The notes beneath the pieces were generated by a model, which did not search any database, was not told the origin of the DNA, and worked only from the letters and a program-made list of their open reading frames with translations. DNA of 64,000 nt. Source: Myxococcus virescens (GTDB lineage: Bacteria; Myxococcota; Myxococcia; Myxococcales; Myxococcaceae). This document shows, in pieces, positions 49,812 to 57,265 of this stretch. How positions within the stretch are numbered: the first letter of the stretch is position 1; every line of letters begins with the position of its first letter. The DNA lies in NCBI RefSeq assembly GCF_900101905.1, contig NZ_FNAJ01000006.1, positions 434,021 to 498,020 of the forward strand. The letters run 5' to 3'. The translations under genes and the position numbers were made by a program.

Positions 49812-51410
49812 CTACGGCTCGTTGAAGATGAGCAGCCCGCGCGACGTGTCCACCACGTAGATGCGTCCGTCTCCGGGCACGCGGATGCCGATGGCGCCGT
49901 CGGTCAGCTTGTCTGTCCGGTTCGGGTCTGACTCGCGGAAGGTGTTGTAGTGCGCGATTTCGCGAGGCTGCGAGGGATTGGACACGTCCAGGACGCGCAC
50001 GCCCTCATGGTAGTACGCGACGTACAGCCGCGTGCCCACGAGCAGCATGTTGTGGACGGAGGTGAGGCCCCGCAGGCGGTATTCACCAATCTTCACGATG
50101 TTCGCCGGGTCGGTGACATCCAGCACGCGGATATGGGAGCCCATCGTCTCGCCGCCCTCGAAGGCCACGGTGCGGCCATTGAAGGTCCCCACCGCGTTGG
50201 CGTGGCTGAAGGCATGGGGATAGGTGTAGCGGCCGAGCAACTCCGGTGTCTCGCCGTCCAGCCCTGCGATGAGGAAGCCATCGTCGAGGTGGTTGATGTA
50301 GAGGCGCCCCTCATACGCGAAGGCGTCATGCGGATAGCCCGCACTTCTGGGATACGTGAAGCGGGTGAGGAGCTGGGGCTCCAGCGGTTGGGTGATGTCG
50401 AAGATGATCGTCTGCTTGTGGGATGGCGACATGGCATAGAGCCGGTTTCCATCCACGAAGAGGGTGTGCACGTCGACGGGGCCGCCACCGCTGGGGTGGT
50501 TGCGCACGAAGGCGGGCAACCGCGGGTCGGCCAGGTCGAACACGAGCAGGCCGGAACTAGCGCTGCCGACGTAGAGCGCATTGTCTCGAGCCCACACGGC
50601 ATTCCAGTAGTCGCTATGGCCGAATCGGATGACCGTCTGCTGGACGGGAATGGAGGGATTGCTCACGTTGAAGACGGCGAGGCCGCCGCCGAAGCCTCGT
50701 CGGTCGATGGCCACGACATAGGCGTGGCCATGGGTGACATACACGTCCACAGGCGTGTCCAGGCCCACGGGCATTTCGGACAGGAGCTGAAGGTTGGCGG
50801 ACTCGGGCTCGCCCTCTCGCCACGTCATGCGCTCGGCGCGGAAGCTACCGCTATGGCGCAGGGTGCTGCCTCGGCACCAGAGAACGCAGCCGGTGAGGCT
50901 CCGGGGCCCCTGGGCGTGACAGCCGATGAACGTGTAGCGGTCCTGGAGACTGGTTTGGCTCGTGGGGCCGGAGGAGATGAAGAACCGCTCGCCATTCATG
51001 GTGGCTGTATGGGGCTTTCGCCCCATGACGGACGTGGGCTGGCCCGAGGCATCGAACTGGAAACCCCCGTTCGCCGGGAGGACTTGTACGGTGCCGGGCT
51101 GCACCTGGGTCTCGTACCGGATTTCCGCGCGGTAGATGGCGCCCTGCCGCTCCAGGCCCGCGAGCGAGCCGAAGTCACAGTCAGGCATCACCAGTGTCTC
51201 CGGCGCGTTGCACGCCGCCTGGGACGTCTGCGCGGGGCAAGACTCGAAGGCCCCGGGGTCCACCCATTCCCCCAGCTCCGGAAGCACCGCCCAGGGGCCG
51301 TTATAGGCCGGTGGCGTGGGCTCCGGCGGCGTGGGCTCCGGCGAAGAGCAGGCGGACAACGAAACGGCGCAAACGATCGCCAGCAGCGGGCGCGCGGCAC
51401 GAACAGACAT
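49812..51410 (-). CDS. LVIVD-repeat lipoprotein (copy A of tandem pair)
   Basis: The 532-residue protein starts at MSVRAARPL, with lipobox SLSACSS. A Pro-rich stalk is followed by a Cys-rich N-domain (about 35-200; CPAQTSQAACNAPETLVMPDC) and a beta-propeller (about 205-532) of repeats such as VDVYVTHGHAYVVAIDRRG, ALYVGSASSGLLVFDLADP, RLYINHLDDGFLIAGLDG and RLYVAYYHEGVRVLDVSNP. These are the LVIVD type, and the protein ends VDTSRGLLIFNEP. It is paralogous to the upstream gene at 51521. Outer-membrane or surface scaffold, function unknown. Confidence 0.85.
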   Translation of the reverse strand: MSVRAARPLLAIVCAVSLSACSSPEPTPPEPTPPAYNGPWAVLPELGEWVDPGAFESCPAQTSQAACNAPETLVMPDCDFGSLAGLERQGAIYRAEIRYETQVQPGTVQVLPANGGFQFDASGQPTSVMGRKPHTATMNGERFFISSGPTSQTSLQDRYTFIGCHAQGPRSLTGCVLWCRGSTLRHSGSFRAERMTWREGEPESANLQLLSEMPVGLDTPVDVYVTHGHAYVVAIDRRGFGGGLAVFNVSNPSIPVQQTVIRFGHSDYWNAVWARDNALYVGSASSGLLVFDLADPRLPAFVRNHPSGGGPVDVHTLFVDGNRLYAMSPSHKQTIIFDITQPLEPQLLTRFTYPRSAGYPHDAFAYEGRLYINHLDDGFLIAGLDGETPELLGRYTYPHAFSHANAVGTFNGRTVAFEGGETMGSHIRVLDVTDPANIVKIGEYRLRGLTSVHNMLLVGTRLYVAYYHEGVRVLDVSNPSQPREIAHYNTFRESDPNRTDKLTDGAIGIRVPGDGRIYVVDTSRGLLIFNEP

Positions 51411-51520
51411 GAGGTGCAGCCTCTGGAGGAGGAGAATGGGCGCCCGCATCGTTTCGCGGGCGCCCTGTGTTCAGCATAGAAGCCATCGCGAGCGCCGCAA
51501 AGTGACGCCCCCCTGCTGGC

Positions 51521-53203
51521 TCATGGCTCGTTGAAGATGAGCAGCCCGCGCGACGTGTCCACCACGTAGACGTACCCATCCCCGGGCAGGCGGATGCCAA
51601 TGGCGCCCTCGAAGGCGCCGCCCATCCGGTGCGGGTCTGTCTCCCTGAAGGTGTTGAAGTGCGCCACCTGCCGGGGCTGGGTGGGGTTGGCCACGTCCAG
51701 CACGCGCACGCCCTCGTGATACCAGGCGACGTACAGCCGCTCGCCCTTGAGAATCATGTTGTGGATGGAGGTGGAGTACCGCATGCGGTGCTCGCCAATC
51801 TTCACGATGTTCGCCGGGTCGGTGACGTCCAGCACGCGCAGGTGCGAACCTGGAAACTCGCCGCCCTCGAAGGCGATGGTGCGGCCCGCGAAGGTGCCCA
51901 CCGCGCTGTGGTGCGCGAAGCCGCCGAACCCCGGGTAGGTGTATTGGCCCAGGTGGCGCACGTTCTCCAGGTCGGTGACGTCCACGACGGAGTAACCGCC
52001 ATACGCATTGCTGAGATAGAGGCGGCCCTCGTACGCGAAGAAGTCATGGGGCCCGCCGAGCGACGAGCTCTCGGAAAGGGTGATGACCTGCCGCAGGACG
52101 GGCGCCAGCGGCGTGCTGATGTCGTAGACGCGGGTGCTGCCCACGAAGTCGGTGACGTCGGACGCATACAGACGGTCCCCATCCACCAGGACGGTGTGCA
52201 CGTTGGTGTTGCCGTTGCCCGGCAGGCTGAGGATGAACTCCGGTGACCCCGGGTTGGAGATGTCGAAAACGGAGACGCCGGTGTCGGCGCTGGCGACATA
52301 CAGCGCGTCGCCCTTCGCCCACACGCCGTTCCAATACGAGTCGCCCGGCAGGCTGATGGAGGTCTTGAAGAAGGGATGCGCCGGGTCGCTCACGTCGAAG
52401 ACGGTGAGCCCGCCGAAGCGGCCGGCCTGGTTTATGGACACCACATAGGCGTGGCCGTGGGTGACGTAGACATCCACCGGTACGCCCAGGTCCACGAAGG
52501 ACTCGGCGACGAGCCGCATCCCGCCGGACGACTCCGCTTCGCCGCGCCGCTCCGCCCGCTCGGCCTCGAAGGTGCCCATGCTCCGGGTGGAGGACCGGGG
52601 CGTCTCCGTGCAACGGACATAGCAGCCGGTGATGACGTCGGGCCTGGGCGTCTCACAGCCCGCCAACGAGACGACGCGCTCTCCGGTGTAGGGGTTCGAC
52701 TGTCTGCCGGAGAGGAAGAAGGTGCCGCCGGTCGTCTTCCGCGTGGTGACGGGAATGCCCAACACCTTGTCGGGTCCCCCATCCGCGAAGAGCTGGAAGG
52801 CGGCGGTGCCCGGCGTGACGGACGTGCCCCCATCCGCGAGCCGCCTTTCCGACCGCCCGTCGCCCACATAGATGCCGTGTTGCTCCACCGCGGCGAGCTG
52901 GTCCGCGTTGCAGGACGACATGTCGAAGTTCGCCGGATCCGCGCAGGCCTCGAGGCTGGGGTTCTCCACGGTGAACCGGCACGCGGAGAACGCTCCCCGG
53001 TCCATCCAGTCACCCGGGTCGTCCAGCACGGTGTAGCCCCCATCCCAGGGCGCCTCGGGCCCCGCGTCCGTCCCGGCGTCCGTGGGCTGCTGCCCCGCGT
53101 CGGGAACGGGCGGAGGCGGGTCGTCATCACAGCCGGTGGTGGCGGACAGCAGCAGGGTCAGGGCGGACAGCAGGGCCCAGCCTGGGCGAAGCGGGGACGT
53201 CAT
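51521..53203 (-). CDS. LVIVD-repeat lipoprotein (copy B of tandem pair)
   Basis: The 560-residue paralogue has signal peptide ALLSALTLLLSATTGC (lipobox ATTGC), then a Pro/Asp-rich stalk, an N-domain with CRFTVENPSLEACADP and CYVRCTETPRSS, and the same propeller. VDVYVTHGHAYVVSINQAG, YVAWYHEGVRVLDVANPTQP and the closing GYVYVVDTSRGLLIFNEP are near-identical to copy A. The two genes are separated by 110 bp on the same strand and arose by duplication. The gap upstream (53204-53495) holds an A/T-rich stretch (GCTTGTTTTTTGGGCGGG) that is its likely promoter. Confidence 0.87.
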   Translation of the reverse strand: MTSPLRPGWALLSALTLLLSATTGCDDDPPPPVPDAGQQPTDAGTDAGPEAPWDGGYTVLDDPGDWMDRGAFSACRFTVENPSLEACADPANFDMSSCNADQLAAVEQHGIYVGDGRSERRLADGGTSVTPGTAAFQLFADGGPDKVLGIPVTTRKTTGGTFFLSGRQSNPYTGERVVSLAGCETPRPDVITGCYVRCTETPRSSTRSMGTFEAERAERRGEAESSGGMRLVAESFVDLGVPVDVYVTHGHAYVVSINQAGRFGGLTVFDVSDPAHPFFKTSISLPGDSYWNGVWAKGDALYVASADTGVSVFDISNPGSPEFILSLPGNGNTNVHTVLVDGDRLYASDVTDFVGSTRVYDISTPLAPVLRQVITLSESSSLGGPHDFFAYEGRLYLSNAYGGYSVVDVTDLENVRHLGQYTYPGFGGFAHHSAVGTFAGRTIAFEGGEFPGSHLRVLDVTDPANIVKIGEHRMRYSTSIHNMILKGERLYVAWYHEGVRVLDVANPTQPRQVAHFNTFRETDPHRMGGAFEGAIGIRLPGDGYVYVVDTSRGLLIFNEP

Positions 53204-53495
53204 GGAGACACCTCTTGGGGAAATGCGAGGCACTGCGGGGATGGCCGTCTTGCACCTGCACGCAGGCATACGCCTGTCATGGCGTTCCTGATTCGAGATG
53301 GTTGCCAGATGAATGCCAAAGGACGGGCAATGCATCGGTTGCTTGTTTTTTGGGCGGGAAATGGTCGTGGCCTTGGGGGCGCGCGGCGCCCCGGCGCACG
53401 ACATGAATTGTCTTTCATTGCGGACTCGGCGGGAGTTCCACCTTCCGCCATCGCACTCCCGGCCGGGGTAGGGTGGGAGGCCACAGGAGGTCGCG

Positions 53496-54404
53496 GTGGG
53501 AGGGAAACTGAGTCCGGGCATCTACCGGGTCCACAAGCCGGTGGGCGCCACGAGCTTCTCGGTGGTGCAGCGGTTCATGGAGGAGGCGAAGGCCGCGCAG
53601 CCGGGCAAGCGGATACCGGTGTGCCACGGCGGGACGTTGGACCCCTTCGCGGAAGGGCTGCTGCTGGTGCTGGTGGGGCAGGCACCGCGCCTGTTCGAGC
53701 TGCTGCACGCCGTGCCCAAGGTCTACGAGGCGGAGGTCGTCTGGGGCACGGAGACGGACACGGGAGACCTGCACGGCCGGCCCGTCCTCCAGGGAGACAC
53801 GGCGGCGCTGACGCCCGGGGCCCTGGACGCGGCGCTGGCGTCCTTCGTGGGCTGGCGGGAGCAGGTGCCTCCGGCCACCAGCGCGAAGAAGGTGGGGGGC
53901 GAGCCCGCCTACCGGAAGGCGCATCGGGGAGAAGCCGTGGAGCTGCCGCCCTCGCGCGTGTACCTGCACGCCGCGCGCTGGCTGTCCCATGACCTGCCGC
54001 GCGCCAGCCGCCTGTGGCTGAGCTGTCGTGGGGGCTACTACGTGCGCTCGTTGGCCCGCGACGTGGGGCGCGCGCTGGGCTGCGGGGCGCACCTGTCCAC
54101 CCTGCGGCGCACGGCGATTGGTCCGTGGGAGGACCCGGGGCTGGGGCAACGGGTGTGGCTGCACGGACGCGACCTGTTGCCCTGGGCCCGCGTGCGGACG
54201 CTCACGGACGCGGAGGTGGGCGAGCTGCGCCGCGAGCGCCCCGTCCCCGCGAGCGGCCTCCAGCCGGCGGATTGGACGCTGCCCCCCGGCTTCCCGGATC
54301 CGGAGGCCCCCATTCGGGGCTTCCACCAGGGGCGCCTCGCCTTCCTGCTACGGGAGCGCGACGGCGCACTGTGGAGCGAGCTGGAGCTGCGGGGAGGGCT
54401 GTAG
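53496..54404 (+). CDS. truB: TruB-family tRNA pseudouridine synthase
   Basis: The 302-residue enzyme starts at GTG 53496 after CAGGAGGTCGCG. It has VHKPVGATSFSVVQRF (motif I), the catalytic motif CHGGTLDPFAEGLLLVLVGQA (D49), VYEAEVVWGTETDTGDLHG and SCRGGYYVRSLARDVGRALG. TruB isomerises U55 to pseudouridine in the T-loop of tRNA. It is distant from the usual nusA-infB-rbfA context, so it may be a second, specialised paralogue. The C-terminal PUA part is divergent. The gene is convergent with tkt, with the structured RNA candidate between. Confidence 0.85.
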   Translation: MGGKLSPGIYRVHKPVGATSFSVVQRFMEEAKAAQPGKRIPVCHGGTLDPFAEGLLLVLVGQAPRLFELLHAVPKVYEAEVVWGTETDTGDLHGRPVLQGDTAALTPGALDAALASFVGWREQVPPATSAKKVGGEPAYRKAHRGEAVELPPSRVYLHAARWLSHDLPRASRLWLSCRGGYYVRSLARDVGRALGCGAHLSTLRRTAIGPWEDPGLGQRVWLHGRDLLPWARVRTLTDAEVGELRRERPVPASGLQPADWTLPPGFPDPEAPIRGFHQGRLAFLLRERDGALWSELELRGGL

Positions 54405-54471
54405 GCCCGCGCGCGGGAAGCCCGCCCCGCCGTTGCCAAGGTGTCACGTGCCCCGCCTGGGATGGGCCACC

Positions 54472-54541
54472 GGTGACAAGAGTCACCACCTGGGAGCCAT
54501 CCCGGTGATGACGGTTGTCACCGGTGATGACAGTTGTCACC
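54472..54541. promoter_or_regulatory. Three GGTGA...TCACC palindromes (candidate enhancer sites)
   Basis: Three inverted repeats lie in tandem: GGTGAC-AAGA-GTCACC at 54472-54487, GGTGATGACGGTTGTCACC at 54504-54522, and GGTGATGACAGTTGTCACC at 54523-54541. The last two differ by one base and abut. They lie about 115-185 bp upstream of the predicted start of the RNA at 54657, the normal spacing for sites of sigma-54 activator proteins. The first also fits the CRP-type GTGA-N6-TCAC pattern. They could alternatively be hairpins in the truB 3' end. Confidence 0.6.
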
Positions 54542-54630
54542 ACCCCGCACAGCCCCGTGAAAGGGCACCCGAATCCATAACCCACTGAAAAGACTTGGGA
54601 CGCTCAGGTGCGCCCACCGGGACCGGTGTG

Positions 54631-54646
54631 TGGCACGCCACGCGCA
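54631..54646 (+). promoter_or_regulatory. Candidate sigma-54 (-24/-12) promoter of the structured RNA
   Basis: TGGCACGCCACGCGCA matches the sigma-54 consensus TGGCACG-N4-TTGCA, with a perfect -24 half and the invariant GG-N10-GC spacing. The -12 half is GCGCA instead of TTGCA. It predicts a start near 54657, just before the first hairpin (GCTCC-AGCAC-GGAGC at 54664-54678). The upstream palindromes sit at typical activator distance. The match is by eye. Confidence 0.5.
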
Positions 54647-54656
54647 AGAGGACAGG

Positions 54657-55025
54657 ACATCACGCTCCAGCACGGAGCGGGGCTCGAAGCACGGGGGGCC
54701 TGGCCGGGGGGCCAGGCGCTGGGGGGCGAACCTCCCGAGCGAACGAGTCAGTCGGACCTGGAGGACTTGAAGGTGCGAGCGGAAGCCGGTTCGGGGGAAC
54801 CGGGATGCGACCGGGGGGACGCGACGCTCACGCCCACGAGGCAGCCGGGAACGACGTTGAAGTGACCTGAAGGGCTCATGGCGTGGGGGGAACCCCAGCC
54901 GGGGGGCTGGGATGCGACGGGGGTCGCACCCTTCCGCGCCATGAGTCCGCCAGGACGAGCACCTGGATGCCGAAAAGGCCCGAGGGCCTCGGACCGTTGG
55001 GGGACGGTCCGAGGCTCCTTCTTTT
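54657..55025 (+). ncRNA. Candidate structured RNA with five GGGG-tetraloop hairpins
   Basis: About 360 nt with no convincing ORF are packed with hairpins whose loops are all GGGG. They are 54698-54717 (GCCTGGCC stem, 8 bp), 54786-54803 (CCGGTTC, 7 bp), 54807-54822 (GCGACC with one A-A mismatch), 54894-54911 (CCCAGCC, 7 bp) and 54913-54928 (TGCGAC, 6 bp). A further stem at 54721-54736 pairs GGGGGG with CCTCCC around CGAA. It ends with the terminator at 54986-55025. The strand assignment rests on that terminator and the promoter-like sequence; on the other strand the loops would be CCCC. I know no family with this design. Confidence 0.6.
54986..55025. terminator. Strong terminator shared by the RNA and tkt
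   Basis: A perfect 12-bp stem (GCCTCGGACCGT with ACGGTCCGAGGC) surrounds a 6-nt loop TGGGGG, followed on the plus strand by TCCTTCTTTT. It ends 6 bp before the tkt stop, so on the minus strand it terminates transketolase (downstream T-run CCTTTTC). Confidence 0.85.
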
Positions 55026-55030
55026 GCGGG

Positions 55031-57094
55031 CTACGGCCGCGTCTTCGTCTTCTTCAGCGAGTCCTTCGCCTGCTGTGCCACGTGGTCCGCGGTGAAGCCG
55101 AACTTCTGCTGCAACGCCTTGATGGGCGCGGAGGCGCCGAAGCTGCGCATGGCGACGATGTTGCCGTCATGCCCCACGAAGCGCTCCCAGCCGAAGGCGG
55201 CGCCCTTCTCCACCGCGACGCGGGCGCGCACGGACGGAGGCAGCACGCTGTCCCGGTACTCCTGGGACTGCGCCTCGAACAGCTCCCACGACGGCAGGCT
55301 GACCACGCGCGAAGGGATGCCGTCCGCCTTGAGCTTCTCCTGGGCGTCCAGGCACAGCGACACCTCGCTGCCGGTGCCGATGAGGATGACCTCCGGCTTG
55401 CCGCCCTCCGCCTCGGACAGCACGTAGCCGCCGCGAGCCACGCCGGACGCCGCGCCGAACTTGCTGCGGTCCAGCGTGGGCACGGGCTGGCGCGTGAGCA
55501 CCAGCACCACCGGGTGCTTGCGCTGCTGGGCAATCACCCGCCACGACTCGACCACCTCGTTGGCGTCACCGGGGCGCAGCACGATGATGCCGGGAATCGC
55601 GCGCAGCGACGCCAGCTGCTCCACCGGCTGGTGGGTGGGGCCGTCCTCGCCCACGCCAATGGAGTCGTGGGTGAAGATGTGGATGGCGGGCAGCTCCATC
55701 AGCGCGGACAGGCGGATGGCGGGGCGCTCGTAGTCACTGAAGATGAGGAACGTGGCGCCGTAGCCGCGCAGCTTGCTCAGGCACAGGCCGTTGACGATGG
55801 AGCCCATCGCGTGCTCGCGCACGCCGAAGTGGATGTTGCGCCCCGCGTACTCGCCCGGCTTCATCGCCTCTCCGCCGGTGATGTACGTCTTCGTGGACGG
55901 GTTGAGGTCCGCCGAGCCGCCCACCAGCCACGGGTAGTGCTTGGCGATGGCGTTGAGCACCTTGCCGCTGGAGTCGCGCGTGGCCAGTCCCTTGGCGTCG
56001 GCGGGGAACGTCGGCAGCTCCGCGTCCCAGCCCTGGGGCGCGTCGCGGCGCTGCATGCGCTCCAGCTGGTCGGCCAGCTCGGGGAACTGCTTGCGGTACT
56101 CGGCGAACTTCTGCTCCCACGCCGTGCGCAGCTGCTTGCCCCGAGCGCCCATGCGCTCCTGGAAGCGCTCGCGCACGCCGTCGGGGACCAGGAACTTCTC
56201 GTCCTCGGGCCAGCCGTAGAAGCGCTTGGTGCCCTTGATTTCCTCGTCGCCCAGCGGCTCGCCGTGGGCCTTGGAGGAGCCCTGGAGCTTGGGCGCGCCG
56301 TAGGCAATCTGGGTGGTGACGATGATGAGCGTGGGCTTGCCGCGCGCCGTCTTGAAGGTGCGCAGCGCCTCACCCATGGCGTTCAAGTCGTTGGCGTCCG
56401 GCACGCGCAGCACGCGCCAGCCGTAGGCCTCGAAGCGCCGGCCCACGTCCTCGGTGAAGGCCAGGTCGGTGCTGCCGTCGATGGAGATGTGGTTGCTGTC
56501 GTAGATCCAGCACAGGTTGGGCAGCTGGAGGTGGCCGGCGATGGACGCCGCCTCGGACGCCACGCCCTCCATCAGGTCGCCGTCGCCGCAGATGGCGTAG
56601 ACGTCGTAGCCGAACATCTCGAAGCCGGGGCGGTTGTAGTAGCTCGCGAGCCAGCGGCTGGCCATGGCCATGCCCACGCTGTTGGACACGCCCTGGCCCA
56701 GGGGGCCGGTGGTCGTCTCCACGCCGCTGGTCCACCGGTACTCGGGGTGGCCCGGGGTGGACGAGTCGAGCTGCCGGAACTTCTTGATGTCCTCGAGCGA
56801 CACGGTGGGCGCGTCCTCGACGGTGTACTCCCGCGTGACGCGTTTCACCCCGGCCAGGTGGAGCAGCGCGTACAGCAGCATGGAGGCGTGGCCGTTGGAC
56901 AGGATGAACCTGTCCCGGTCCGGCCAGATGGGGTGGGACGGGTCATACCGGAGCTCCTGCTGCCAGAGCTGGTACGCCACGGGGGCCAGGGACATGGGAG
57001 CCCCCGGGTGGCCCGAGTGGGCCTGCTGTACCGCATCCATGGCGAGGGTGCGGATGGTGTTGATGGCCAGCACGTCCTGCTTGTCGGTTGTCAT
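55031..57094 (-). CDS. tkt: Transketolase
   Basis: This 687-residue thiamine-diphosphate enzyme of the pentose-phosphate/Calvin type has the N-terminal SGHPGAPMSLAPVAYQLW, DRFILSNGHASMLLYALLHL and the ThDP-metal motif ICGDGDLMEGVASEAASIAG (the GDG...N type, with YDSNHIS as the Asn). IHIFTHDSIGVGEDGPTHQPVE and IGTGSEVSLCLDAQ are in the C-terminal half. It interconverts sugar phosphates in the cytoplasm. The Met at 57094 starts the ThDP domain. It stands alone upstream of the terminator hairpin and is convergent with truB. Confidence 0.96.
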   Translation of the reverse strand: MTTDKQDVLAINTIRTLAMDAVQQAHSGHPGAPMSLAPVAYQLWQQELRYDPSHPIWPDRDRFILSNGHASMLLYALLHLAGVKRVTREYTVEDAPTVSLEDIKKFRQLDSSTPGHPEYRWTSGVETTTGPLGQGVSNSVGMAMASRWLASYYNRPGFEMFGYDVYAICGDGDLMEGVASEAASIAGHLQLPNLCWIYDSNHISIDGSTDLAFTEDVGRRFEAYGWRVLRVPDANDLNAMGEALRTFKTARGKPTLIIVTTQIAYGAPKLQGSSKAHGEPLGDEEIKGTKRFYGWPEDEKFLVPDGVRERFQERMGARGKQLRTAWEQKFAEYRKQFPELADQLERMQRRDAPQGWDAELPTFPADAKGLATRDSSGKVLNAIAKHYPWLVGGSADLNPSTKTYITGGEAMKPGEYAGRNIHFGVREHAMGSIVNGLCLSKLRGYGATFLIFSDYERPAIRLSALMELPAIHIFTHDSIGVGEDGPTHQPVEQLASLRAIPGIIVLRPGDANEVVESWRVIAQQRKHPVVLVLTRQPVPTLDRSKFGAASGVARGGYVLSEAEGGKPEVILIGTGSEVSLCLDAQEKLKADGIPSRVVSLPSWELFEAQSQEYRDSVLPPSVRARVAVEKGAAFGWERFVGHDGNIVAMRSFGASAPIKALQQKFGFTADHVAQQAKDSLKKTKTRP

Positions 57095-57265
57095 GGTGTC
57101 CTCGCGGTCCCGCTCGCGTGCGCGCGCACCATGCCGCAAGTGACGCTCCAGGTGCTGCACCAAATGCGCTGGGGCTCGCCCGGCCGTCCGCCAGTCCACG
57201 GGCGCACCCGGAATTCCTGCCCTGGGGGGCACGGGAATGAATCCCGCGCGCCCTACGGACCCGCC

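Noticed and set aside
54595-54870. Short plus-strand ORFs inside the structured RNA region
   Set aside because: The peptides are Gly/Arg-rich low complexity with no ribosome-binding site, and the same DNA is better explained by hairpins.
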